A stretch of 64,000 nucleotides of DNA from Mycobacterium neglectum (GTDB taxonomy: Bacteria > Actinomycetota > Actinomycetes > Mycobacteriales > Mycobacteriaceae): contig NZ_NVQE01000023.1 of NCBI RefSeq assembly GCF_002591975.1, positions 1 to 64,000 on the forward strand, written 5' to 3'. Each line of letters starts with the position of its first letter. Position 1 is the first letter of the stretch. The notes under the pieces were generated by a model, which saw only the letters and a program-made list of their open reading frames with translations, was not told where the DNA came from and made no database searches. The translations under genes and the position numbers were made by a program. Below are positions 16,462 to 24,217 of the stretch, piece after piece.

Positions 16462-17099
16462 GCGGCGACCGCAAGGTCTTCGGTGAACACGTTTTCCAGG
16501 GTCGTCAGGTCACCCGACTGCGTCGCCACCGTCAGCGCGACCACCAGCCGCTTCTGCTCCGCGCCGGTGGGTGCCTCGCGGCGTTCAGCGGCAAGGCGTT
16601 TGCGTGCACGGCTGACGAGTTGGCGCGCGTTCCCCTGTGTCACCTCGACGATCGTCGCGATCTCGGCGTACGAGTAGTCGAACGCCTCCCGCAACACATA
16701 TGCGGCGCGCTCGGGCGGTGACAGCCGCTCGAGGAGGGTCTGCGCGGCGAGTTCCAGTGCCTCGCACTGCTCGATGCGGCGCTCCGGGTCGGCGTTGCGG
16801 TCCACCGGTTCGGGTAGCCACGATTCCAGCTGAGTTTCATGGCGGGCACGCGCCGACTGCACGGTGTTGATGCAGAGCCGCTTGGTGGTGGTGGTCAAGA
16901 ATGCGATGGGGTCGAGGACGACACTTCGGTCGCATGTCTGCCACCGCAGCCACGCGTCCTGCACGATGTCCTCCGCTGCGGCGCAGTCATTAAGGATGCG
17001 CAATGCGATGCCGAACAGACGATCCCGGCATGCCAGGAACGTCACCGCCGCCTCTTCGAGCGTTTCGTGCGACTCGATCGTTGTGAATGACACGTTCAC
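16458..17099 (-). CDS. ECF41-type sigma factor lacking its SnoaL-like C-terminal domain
   Basis: The 213-residue protein has sigma-2 (RDRLFGIALRILNDCAAAEDIVQDAWLRW, residues 25-53), the ECF41 linker motif WLPEP (94-98) and sigma-4 (LSPPERAAYVLREAFDYSYAEIATIVEVTQGNARQLVSRARKRL). SigJ/ECF41 proteins continue for about 100 residues as a SnoaL-like domain with DGGGR and NPDKV motifs. Here the protein ends after the first helix of that domain (VALTVATQSGDLTTLENVF). Its stop falls exactly in a duplicated segment of the neighbouring amidohydrolase gene. Loss of this regulatory domain would change sigma activity. Start ATG 17099; the SDR gene lies 21 bp upstream, matching the ECF41 habit of pairing with oxidoreductases. 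Confidence 0.82.
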   Translation of the reverse strand: MNVSFTTIESHETLEEAAVTFLACRDRLFGIALRILNDCAAAEDIVQDAWLRWQTCDRSVVLDPIAFLTTTTKRLCINTVQSARARHETQLESWLPEPVDRNADPERRIEQCEALELAAQTLLERLSPPERAAYVLREAFDYSYAEIATIVEVTQGNARQLVSRARKRLAAERREAPTGAEQKRLVVALTVATQSGDLTTLENVFTEDLAVAA

Positions 17100-17120
17100 T
17101 CCTTCCCCTCGGCGCCGACG

Positions 17121-17843
17121 TCAGACCGCTGCGCCGCCGCCATCGGCGTGCAGCGTCGAACCCGTGATGAAGCTCGAGCGAGGCGAGGCGAGAAACAGCA
17201 CCGCCTCGGCTATCTCGGCGGCGTGAGCGGTCCGTCCAAGCGGCAGCGCCCGGCCGAGCTCCTCATTGGTCTCGCCCCATTCGGCCTCCACACCCTCGGT
17301 GCGGGTCGGCCCGGGCGCCACGCTGTTGACGCGCACGCCGTGCTTTCCGAACTCAGCGGCCCAGGTGCGGGTCAGGGACTCCAGTGCCGCCTTGGAAGCG
17401 CTGTATCCGGATGCGCCGGGGACGCCCTTGGAGGCGACCATGGAGGTGACGTTGACGATGCTGCCCCGCCCACGTTCGAGCATGCCCGGCACCAGCCCGG
17501 CGACCAGGAAGTACGCCCCGCGCACATTGGTGTCGAAGATCGACTCGAACACGGCGACGTCTTGGTCGACCGTGGCGGCGCCGGTGAAATTCGCCGCGTT
17601 GTTCACGACGATATCTACGTGTCCGCACTGCTCCACGAGTGCCTTGACCGACTCCATGTCGGACAGGTCGGCCTGCACGAATCGGGCGTTCTCACCGATT
17701 CTGGCCGCCGCCGCCTCGCCACGTTCGCGGTCGCGTCCCGAGATGACGACCTCGGCGCCCTCGGCCGCCATCAGGCGCGCGGCCTCCCAGCCGATGCCGG
17801 CGGTACCACCAGTGACCAGGGCTTTGTGATTCTCAAGTTCCAT
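17121..17843 (-). CDS. Short-chain dehydrogenase/reductase (classical SDR)
   Basis: The 240-residue protein has the cofactor loop TGGTAGIG (residues 10-17), NNAAN near 81, the catalytic Ser (VNVTSMVAS) and YSASK with Tyr and Lys near 147-151. GRDRE after strand 2 suggests NADP preference. It should oxidise or reduce an alcohol/ketone of unknown identity. Start ATG 17843. Its stop is 21 bp before the ECF41 sigma-factor start, on the same strand, so it is a likely target or partner of that sigma factor. The 90-bp gap to the LuxR gene downstream shows nothing I can name. Confidence 0.85.
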   Translation of the reverse strand: MELENHKALVTGGTAGIGWEAARLMAAEGAEVVISGRDRERGEAAAARIGENARFVQADLSDMESVKALVEQCGHVDIVVNNAANFTGAATVDQDVAVFESIFDTNVRGAYFLVAGLVPGMLERGRGSIVNVTSMVASKGVPGASGYSASKAALESLTRTWAAEFGKHGVRVNSVAPGPTRTEGVEAEWGETNEELGRALPLGRTAHAAEIAEAVLFLASPRSSFITGSTLHADGGGAAV

Positions 17844-17933
17844 GCACCCAGCCTGTCGGCTGCCGCAGCTCAGCGGACCCTTGGAAACCCGTAGTCACAC
17901 CATGGTCCGTGGCCTGGGTGAGCGTGGGTGACC

Positions 17934-20711
17934 TTAGCTGGCCTGAGCCCGGCCGCGGAGTTGGCGACGTGACTTGATGCCGAGTTTGGCGAACACCTTC
18001 CGCAGGTGCCATTCAACGGTGTGCGCGCTGATGAACAGCTGGGCGCCGATCTCCTGGTTGGTGAGTCCGGTGCCGGCCAGCTGGGCGATCTGGGCTTCCT
18101 GCGCGGTCAGCCCGTCACCCGAGCCGACCGGACGTTTCTGGGTTTTCTCGCCGGTGACCAGGAGCTCACGACGGGCGCGCTCGGCGAAGCTCTCCGAACC
18201 CATCTGGACGAACATCTCATGGGCGGCGCCGAGGTGCTCGCGAGCATCCACTCGCCGGTTCATGCGGCGCAGCCACTCGCCGTACACGAGGTGCGAGCGC
18301 GCGAGATAGACGCGCATCCTGGTACGTCCGAGTCGATCGATCGCCTCGCGGTAGTAGTCCTCGGCGGCCGCATCGTCGGCGACCAGCGCGTGGCAGCGGG
18401 CCAAGGTGCCCAGCACCCAATCCGTTCCTGCGGCCGCCTGCGACTCCATTTCCGCGACCGCTTCGAGCGCCGCCTCTCGATCGCCACAGCGGACGCCCGC
18501 CTCGATGAGTTCGGCAAGCGCCATCCGATAGGGGCCGAGGTCCTCGTGCTCACATGCCTGTTTCGCTGCGCGCAGCGCGTCGGAGTAGTGACCGAGCCCG
18601 TTGTTGAGTATCGCGGTCATGAACCCGACCAGGCCGATGACCCTGCCCTCGCCGCGGGACGTCGCAACTTCGGTGGTGGCTTCGAGCAACCGCTTCGAGT
18701 CGGCCTCCGCTCCACGCCAGACGCTCAGCGAGATTGCGTGATACCGCACCGGTGCATATCCGGTTGCGTGGGCGATTGTGCCGGCCTCCTCGATCAACGC
18801 CGCCGCCGCGTCGAATTCGCCTGCGAACACGTGGTTTCCCGCACGCGTTGCCAGGGCGAGCGGAAGCATGCCGAGCGCACCGGCCTCGCGCGCGAGCCGA
18901 ACCGCCGTGGCTCCGACGTCGTGCCACAGATCGTCGTCCCACAGTTCACCTGCGGCGCACTCCTGCGCAATGGGAAACCCCTGCCAGAACGAGCGCATCA
19001 CGTCGCCGTCGGTGTGCGCAGCGGACTCGAGAACGTGCGTCATCGCCGTGCGCAACGTCGGCAGGCTCGCCACGTGGCCGTCCGTGAATCGCGCCGCGAG
19101 GCCGTCCAGCAGCAGATCGTTCGGGCGTGGCGGTTGGGGTCCTGGCGGCGCACGACGGGCGGGTTCGGCGACGACGATCGGCCCCCCTTGCGGACACAGC
19201 CGGCCCGCGTACATCGCGGCTCCGAGCGCCTCGAGATAAGTCTCTCGCGCTAGGGCATCATCGAGTCCTTCCAGACCGCGAGCCGCGTCGAGCAGTCCGA
19301 GCGCGGTGTCGGCGACCGGTGGAGCGCCGTCGCCTCCGCCTCGACTCTGGACGAAGGCGATCCTGGCACGGAGTCGTACGGCTTGAGCTCGCTGCAAAGC
19401 GTCCAGCGGACTGATCTCGGCGATCGCCAGCAGGGCGTACGCCGCCTCCGACGACGTGGCCGCGAACTTCGCCTCGGCGGCGGCCAGCGCCCTGGCGCCT
19501 CGTCGCGCCGGGTCCGACGTCAGCTCGGTCGCCCGTTCCAGGAACGCCGCCGCGGCGGCGACACCACCTCGCCCGGCGGCCCGGTCCGCCGATCGCTCGA
19601 GGTCGTCGGCGACCTCGTCGTCTGTGCCGAAGGCTGCGTTGGCCCCGTGCCATGCACGACGATCCGGGTCGGACTGCGGGTCGGTCTCGTCGGCGAGCGC
19701 GCGGTGAGCCTTGCGGCGGTCGTCCACGTCGGCGGCGAGGTAGGCGGCCGAGCGCATCAGTGGGTGGCGGAATCGCACCCGCGCACCGATCTCGATGAGT
19801 CCCTCGGCCTCCGCGTGCGCCGCGACGTCGGGTGTGATTCCCATCCGCTTCGCCGCGCGAATCAACAGGGCCTTGTCGCCGACGGGTTCGGCCGCCGCGG
19901 CCAGCAGCAGTTTCTGCGTCGGCATCGGCAGTAACTGGACCCGCCGGACGAAGCTCTGCTCAAGATGGCCCGACGGGGCACGTGCATCGGGACGGCCGAA
20001 CCCCCCTTCTGCCGCCGCGGGATCCCGGGGCAGTTCCAGCAGGGCCAATGGATTGCCACGCGCTTCGGCGATGATCCGCTCGCGCACCCGTTCGTCGAGG
20101 CGGCCGCGAATGACAGAATCCAGCAGGGCCCGTGCTTCGCCGTCGGACAGGCCGCGAATTTCCAACTCCGGCAGTCCTTTCAGTTCATCGTCGTGGCCGT
20201 CCCGCACGGCGAAGATCAGCGCAACGGGCTCGGCCAGCAGGCGGCGCGCGACGAAGGCGAGCGTCTGCGCGGAGACCCGGTCCAGCCACTGCGCGTCGTC
20301 GACGACGCAGATCAGCGGTTCGTCCGCGGTGGCCTCGGCGAGCAGGCTCAGGACCGCGAGGCCAACCAGGAAGCGATCCGGCGGTGGCCCCGCGCTTTGA
20401 CCGAAGGCCGTCGCTAGCGCATCGCGCTGGGGGACGGGCAGATCATCGAGGCGGTCCAGCAACGGCGCGAACAGCTGGTGCAGGCCGGCGAAGGCGAGGT
20501 CGACGTCGGCCTCGACACCGCCGGCTCGTACCACGCGAAACCCGTTCGCGTGCTCGGCGGCGTAGTCCAGTAGGGCGCTTTTGCCGACACCGGCTTCCCC
20601 GCGCAGCACGACGACCTGGCTCCGCCCCGTGCGTGCCGCCTCGATGAGGCGATCCAGCGCCTCACACTCGTCGTTTCGGCCGCGCAGGGGTTGCTCCGCA
20701 CCGCCCGCCAT
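17934..20711 (-). CDS. Large ATP-binding LuxR-family regulator (LAL type)
   Basis: The 925-residue protein has a Walker A loop VVLRGEAGVGKSALL near residues 35-49, a Walker B strand LICVVDDAQWLD near 133, and a long TPR-like helical middle. A C-terminal LuxR helix-turn-helix (LTAQEAQIAQLAGTGLTNQEIGAQLFISAHTVEWHLRKVFAKLGI) fills the last 60 residues. Such LAL regulators hydrolyse ATP and activate catabolic or secondary-metabolite genes. The start is ATG 20711; GTG 20717 in frame is equally possible. It lies 36 bp after the epimerase stop on the same strand and may be read through from the KstR-box promoter. Confidence 0.88.
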   Translation of the reverse strand: MAGGAEQPLRGRNDECEALDRLIEAARTGRSQVVVLRGEAGVGKSALLDYAAEHANGFRVVRAGGVEADVDLAFAGLHQLFAPLLDRLDDLPVPQRDALATAFGQSAGPPPDRFLVGLAVLSLLAEATADEPLICVVDDAQWLDRVSAQTLAFVARRLLAEPVALIFAVRDGHDDELKGLPELEIRGLSDGEARALLDSVIRGRLDERVRERIIAEARGNPLALLELPRDPAAAEGGFGRPDARAPSGHLEQSFVRRVQLLPMPTQKLLLAAAAEPVGDKALLIRAAKRMGITPDVAAHAEAEGLIEIGARVRFRHPLMRSAAYLAADVDDRRKAHRALADETDPQSDPDRRAWHGANAAFGTDDEVADDLERSADRAAGRGGVAAAAAFLERATELTSDPARRGARALAAAEAKFAATSSEAAYALLAIAEISPLDALQRAQAVRLRARIAFVQSRGGGDGAPPVADTALGLLDAARGLEGLDDALARETYLEALGAAMYAGRLCPQGGPIVVAEPARRAPPGPQPPRPNDLLLDGLAARFTDGHVASLPTLRTAMTHVLESAAHTDGDVMRSFWQGFPIAQECAAGELWDDDLWHDVGATAVRLAREAGALGMLPLALATRAGNHVFAGEFDAAAALIEEAGTIAHATGYAPVRYHAISLSVWRGAEADSKRLLEATTEVATSRGEGRVIGLVGFMTAILNNGLGHYSDALRAAKQACEHEDLGPYRMALAELIEAGVRCGDREAALEAVAEMESQAAAGTDWVLGTLARCHALVADDAAAEDYYREAIDRLGRTRMRVYLARSHLVYGEWLRRMNRRVDAREHLGAAHEMFVQMGSESFAERARRELLVTGEKTQKRPVGSGDGLTAQEAQIAQLAGTGLTNQEIGAQLFISAHTVEWHLRKVFAKLGIKSRRQLRGRAQAS

Positions 20712-20747
20712 GTACACCGCCGTGATCTTGAAACAACGGCTTTCAGG

Positions 20748-21770
20748 TTAGCTTGCGCTGCCGTCCGACGGGGATTTGGTCTTGCGCCTGGCCTCCCGCA
20801 GCCCGACCCAGAACCGGGCCGCTTCCCTGATGGAGTCCTCGACGGGCCTGGGCTCCCACCTCAGTTCGCGCCTGGCCTTGTCGCAGGCCACCGGCGCCTC
20901 CGCGCGCATGAGGCGCAGCGACCCCATCGACAGTTGTTCGTCGGTGCCACGCAGCTTGGCCTTCACGCTGCCCAGCGTTGCCATCGCATACGACAACGGC
21001 AGCGGAATCGACTTGGTGGGCGCGGGCACACCGGCCGCCTCGGCCGCGATCCGCACGACCTCGGCGTTGCTGATCATCTTCTCCGAGATCAAATACCGCT
21101 CACCGACCCGGCCGCGTTCGGCCGCAAGGAGCATCGCGCGCGCCGCATCGTCGACACCCACGGCTTCGAGCTCGATCTTGTCCATCACGAAGGGCAGCTT
21201 GCCGAAGGCGGTGCCTGCGATGATTGCGCCGTGCGGAGTCCCGCCCCAGTCACCCGCACCGTAGGTCGTGGACACACACATCGCGACGGCGGGCAGTCCA
21301 TGGTCCCGCGCATACGACAGCACCAGCTTCTCGGCCTGGACGCGGGAGCGGACGTACGGCGTCAGTCCCCGGAGGTCGATCATGTCGTCCTCGGTGGCGA
21401 TGCGCCCGCGCTTGCGGCCGACGGTGACGTAGCTGCTGGTGAAGACGAACCGGTGCAGCCCAGCATCTTTCGCAATCTCGAGTACATTGCGGGTGCCGTC
21501 GACGTTGGTGTGAAACAGCGGCGCAGGGTCACGTAGCCAACCGCGGGTGTCCACGACGCAGTAGTACACGTCGTCGACGCCGGCCATCGCCGCACGTAAG
21601 GTCTCGTTTTCCCAGATGTCGCCGACGAAACGCTTGACATCGAGGTCGTCGATACCGATCGTGTTGGCGCCGTCGCGCACCATGACGCGTACGTCTTCGC
21701 CCTTGTCGACGAGCTGGCGGGTGACGTGGCTGCCGAGATAGCCGTTGGCGCCGATGACCAGTGCGGTCAC
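20748..21770 (-). CDS. NAD(P)-dependent epimerase/dehydratase, 3-beta-HSD-like (Rv0139-like)
   Basis: The 340-residue extended SDR has ALVIGANGYLGSHVTRQL at the N-terminus (Rossmann loop), YYCVVD near 77, and SSYVT...YVRSRVQAEK with the Tyr-x3-Lys-like active site variant YVRSRVQAEK. This is the group that includes 3-beta-hydroxysteroid dehydrogenases and dihydroflavonol reductases. The start is GTG 21770, overlapping the stop of the SnoaL-like gene by 4 bp (GTGA). A KstR-type operator precedes that upstream gene, so a sterol-related substrate is a reasonable inference. The order matches Rv0138-Rv0139 as I recall. Confidence 0.82.
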   Translation of the reverse strand: MTALVIGANGYLGSHVTRQLVDKGEDVRVMVRDGANTIGIDDLDVKRFVGDIWENETLRAAMAGVDDVYYCVVDTRGWLRDPAPLFHTNVDGTRNVLEIAKDAGLHRFVFTSSYVTVGRKRGRIATEDDMIDLRGLTPYVRSRVQAEKLVLSYARDHGLPAVAMCVSTTYGAGDWGGTPHGAIIAGTAFGKLPFVMDKIELEAVGVDDAARAMLLAAERGRVGERYLISEKMISNAEVVRIAAEAAGVPAPTKSIPLPLSYAMATLGSVKAKLRGTDEQLSMGSLRLMRAEAPVACDKARRELRWEPRPVEDSIREAARFWVGLREARRKTKSPSDGSAS

Positions 21771-22273
21771 TGCTGCCCGCCGAATTGCTTGCGCCACTCG
21801 GCCGCCTCGTCGGGCAGCGTGCCCAGTTCCTCGGCCTTGCGGCACCACTTGACCGCCGCCCGCACAAACCGCAGTGGGTTGTAGATGTCCTCCTGCCGAC
21901 GCCACAGCCCATCGCCTGCGTAGGTGATGATCGAGATGTTGGTGGCGGTGATGATCGTGCCGTCGCCGGGGTCGCGCATCGGATTGTCGAGTTCGCAGAT
22001 GACTCGACCGGTCGACTCGTCGAACACCGACCACAGCGACGGGAATGACGTCATGTAGCTGCCGGGGAAACTCTCCATCGTCTGCCAGATCCACGGGCGT
22101 ACCTCTTCGCGGCCGCGCATCGTGCCCGCGGCGTGCTCGACGTAGAGGACGTCCGGTGTGTACTGCTCAACCCAGGGATCCCAGTCGCGGGTCTGCGCCG
22201 CGCGATCGACCGTCGCCTCGAATTTCTCGAATGCCGCGACCAGCTCGTCGCGGCTGAAGGTGCTGCCAGTCAC
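21767..22273 (-). CDS. SnoaL/NTF2-like protein (Rv0138-like)
   Basis: The 168-residue protein opens with SRDELVAAFEKFEATVDRAAQTRDWDPWVEQYTPDVLYVEHAAGTMRGREEVRPWI, the first helices and strand of the SnoaL-like fold. Related folds include ketosteroid isomerase and limonene-epoxide hydrolase, but catalytic residues for either cannot be assigned. The start is GTG 22273; the longer frame to 22354 would place the palindromic operator inside the coding sequence. It is first in an operon with the epimerase (GTGA overlap). A perfect TnnAACnnGTTnnA box ends 9 bp before the start. Confidence 0.78.
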   Translation of the reverse strand: MTGSTFSRDELVAAFEKFEATVDRAAQTRDWDPWVEQYTPDVLYVEHAAGTMRGREEVRPWIWQTMESFPGSYMTSFPSLWSVFDESTGRVICELDNPMRDPGDGTIITATNISIITYAGDGLWRRQEDIYNPLRFVRAAVKWCRKAEELGTLPDEAAEWRKQFGGQQ

Positions 22274-22282
22274 ACCCAGAAC

Positions 22283-22296
22283 TAGAACACGTTCTA
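22283..22296. promoter_or_regulatory. KstR-type operator (TAGAACACGTTCTA)
   Basis: The 14-mer TAGAACACGTTCTA fits the KstR consensus TnnAACnnGTTnnA at every fixed position, with extended arms TAGAAC/GTTCTA. It ends 9 bp upstream of the SnoaL-like gene start, where a bound repressor would block transcription. The alternative is another TetR-family site of similar form. Confidence 0.72.
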
Positions 22297-22313
22297 CTGA
22301 CGTTTGTCGAGCG

Positions 22314-22718
22314 TCACGAGACGCTGAGCACCTGTCGGCCGCCGAGCGGGCCACCCAGCGGCACCTCGAGCGTGCCGGAGACCGCGATCATGATGCAGGC
22401 ACGTCCGACTGCCTCGGGCAGCGAGCCCGACTGCAGTTCGACGCTCACGGTCTGCGCATTCTCGGTGACGATGGCGTGGACGCCGTAGCACCGTGGCGTG
22501 CCGGTGGTGAAGTGCACGGCCACGGCGTGGTCGCCAGGCACGCGACTGAACGATTCTGCGGGCATCGGATACGCGTCGACGATCGCCGGATTGTCGACGA
22601 AGACCACCCCGGGCGGTCCCTGCCGTTCCGGCAGCACCGTCGTCTCCGCGGATGCCGCAGGTGCGACCCACACGGCGAGGGCGAGGACGGCGGCGGCGAG
22701 GCTAAGACTGGTACGCAT
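22314..22718 (-). CDS. Small secreted protein
   Basis: The 134-residue protein starts MRTSLSLAAAVLALAVWVAPAASAE, a clear Sec signal peptide with an A-S-A cleavage site near residue 24. The mature part has two Cys (PRCYGVHAI and RACIMIAV), probably disulfide-bonded, and no membrane helix. I do not recognise the family. The start is ATG 22718; GTG 22721 in frame is too near the GGAAG site. Its end lies 17 bp from the KstR-type box, and the gene is divergent from msrB by 50 bp. Confidence 0.75.
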   Translation of the reverse strand: MRTSLSLAAAVLALAVWVAPAASAETTVLPERQGPPGVVFVDNPAIVDAYPMPAESFSRVPGDHAVAVHFTTGTPRCYGVHAIVTENAQTVSVELQSGSLPEAVGRACIMIAVSGTLEVPLGGPLGGRQVLSVS

Positions 22719-22768
22719 CACACTTCCGTAATCTCCGGATGGAACAGCGTTGTTACCTGCGTCGTTAT

Positions 22769-23231
22769 ATGAGCGTGCAATACAACAAGAATCCCGACGC
22801 GGTCGACGCCCTGTCGCCCGAGCAGTATCACGTCACCCAGGAGAACGGCACCGAGCGGCCGTTCACCGGTGAGTACTGGGACAACCACGAGCCCGGCATC
22901 TACGTCGACGTCGTGTCCGGTGAGCCATTGTTCGCTTCGGCCGACAAGTTCGAGAGCGGCAGCGGCTGGCCGAGCTTCACCAGGCCGATCGACGCGGAGA
23001 ATGTGGTCGAGTAAAGTTGACCGCACCTTGTTCATGAAGCGCACCGAGGTCAGGTCGGCACACGGCGACAGCCATCTCGGGCACGTGTTCAACGACGGTC
23101 CGCGATCTGAAGGTGGGTTGCGCTATTGCATCAACTCGGCTTCGCTGAAGTTCATCCACCTCGACGATCTGGACGCCGCGGGTTACGGCGACTACAAGAG
23201 GCTTTTTGTGAATCAGGAGGCACAGGCATGA
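22769..23231 (+). pseudogene. msrB: Peptide methionine-(R)-S-oxide reductase (MsrB), frameshifted
   Basis: Codons from ATG 22769 give the MsrB N-terminus (LSPEQYHVTQENGTERPFTG, then SGSGWPSFTRPIDAENVVE) and stop at TAA 23012-23014. The next frame continues at once with KVDRTLFMKRTEVRSAHGDSHLGHVFNDG and RYCINSASL, where the catalytic Cys lies. Deleting the T at 23012 (GAGTAAAG to GAGAAAG) restores one 153-residue MsrB. As read, neither half holds a full enzyme. The protein is of the type without Zn-binding CxxC pairs. The 3' end overlaps the msrA start by 4 bp (ATGA). The defect may be a real mutation or a base-calling error. Confidence 0.85.
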
Positions 23232-23740
23232 GTGAGTACAAGAAGGCGATCCTGGCCGGCGGCTGCTTCTGGGGCATGGAGGATCTGATCCGCAAGCAGG
23301 CCGGCGTCATCGACACCAGGGTCGGCTACACGGGCGGCGAGAACGCGAACGCGACCTACCGCAACCACCCGGGTCATGCCGAGGCCATCGAGATCGTCTA
23401 CGACCCCGCGCAGACCGACTATCGCGCGCTGCTCGAGTTCTTCTTCCAGATCCACGACCCGACCACGAAGAACCGGCAGGGCAACGATGTCGGCACGAGT
23501 TACCGGTCGGCGATCTTCTACCTCGACGATGAGCAAAAGAGCGTCGCGTTGGACACCATCGCCGACGTCGACGCGTCGGGCCTGTGGCCGGGCAAGGTTG
23601 TCACCGAAGTGACCCCCGCAAGCGACTTCTGGGAAGCCGAACCAGAGCACCAGGATTACCTGGAGCGGTACCCGAGCGGCTATACCTGCCACTTCCCGCG
23701 GGCCGGCTGGAAGCTGCCGAAACGGGCAGCTGTGCAGTAG
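23228..23740 (+). CDS. msrA: Peptide methionine-(S)-S-oxide reductase (MsrA)
   Basis: The 170-residue enzyme carries the catalytic GGCFWGMED at residues 11-19 (Cys13), then GYTGG near 35, YRNHPGHAEAIEIVYDP near 45-61 and YRSAIFY near 95. These are the MsrA blocks. It reduces the S-epimer of methionine sulfoxide, paired with MsrB for the R-epimer. Few C-terminal recycling Cys are seen: only YTCHFPR near residue 157, so electrons probably come through a disulfide with that Cys. Start ATG 23228 follows AGGAGGCACAGGC. It lies between msrB and a P450 block, as in the Rv0136-Rv0137c neighbourhood I recall. Confidence 0.92.
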   Translation: MSEYKKAILAGGCFWGMEDLIRKQAGVIDTRVGYTGGENANATYRNHPGHAEAIEIVYDPAQTDYRALLEFFFQIHDPTTKNRQGNDVGTSYRSAIFYLDDEQKSVALDTIADVDASGLWPGKVVTEVTPASDFWEAEPEHQDYLERYPSGYTCHFPRAGWKLPKRAAVQ

Positions 23741-23746
23741 GCGGGC

Positions 23747-24193
23747 CTATTTCCCGTGGGCTCGCAGTTGGTAGAGCCCACGGGTGACAGCCACGGTCTG
23801 GCCGGCTTCGTCACGAACCACCGCGTTCAGTGCGAAGTCGGCCTTTCCGTTCTCTGCGGCCTCGGAGTCGATGCGACGCAATTCGTCCTCGTCCAGCGAC
23901 GCTTCGGCGCGTAGATCACTGCGTGCGGCGGCGGTGAACTCGATATCGAGCTTCTTCACCAGCGGGTAGTACTTGGCGGCATCGAAGCTGGCGATCGCGA
24001 TGATCCCGCCGAGGATTTCGGCGACGGTGAACTCCACGCCCGCGTAGACGACGCCGAAGTGGTTGCCGTTGCCCTCCAATGGCACTGTTGCCGCGGCGAA
24101 TCCGGGGCGTGCCTCGACCGCCTTGATACCCAGCTTGTGCGCGGCGGGGATGGTGGCCTCCATGGCGCCGTTGATCATGTCGACGAGACTCAT
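23747..24193 (-). CDS. Hotdog-fold protein, DUF4442/PaaI-like thioesterase
   Basis: The 148-residue protein has the hotdog pattern: a long N-terminal stretch (MSLVDMINGAMEATIPAAHKLGIKAVEA), the central helix (GNHFGVVYAGVEFTVAEILGGIIAIASFD) and a last strand (QTVAVTRGLYQLRAH). The HFGV...A loop holds the usual acyl-CoA pocket. It may hydrolyse acyl-CoA or only bind it; catalytic residues vary in this group. Start ATG 24193. It follows the second P450 gene by 24 bp on the same strand and is probably the last gene of the P450 operon. Confidence 0.72.
   Translation of the reverse strand: MSLVDMINGAMEATIPAAHKLGIKAVEARPGFAAATVPLEGNGNHFGVVYAGVEFTVAEILGGIIAIASFDAAKYYPLVKKLDIEFTAAARSDLRAEASLDEDELRRIDSEAAENGKADFALNAVVRDEAGQTVAVTRGLYQLRAHGK
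23753..23784 (+). terminator. Terminator hairpin inside the 3' end of the convergent hotdog gene
   Basis: A perfect 11-bp stem (CCCGTGGGCTC / GAGCCCACGGG) with a 10-nt loop starts 12 bp after the msrA stop. It sits inside the last codons of the opposite-strand gene, so one sequence serves as terminator and coding DNA. Confidence 0.65.
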
Positions 24194-24217
24194 GGAGACG
24201 AAACTAGCCGATGACCG

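Noticed and set aside
18006..19253. 415-residue plus-strand frame over the LuxR gene
   Set aside because: Antisense to the LAL regulator, which has Walker A and LuxR motifs in its own frame.
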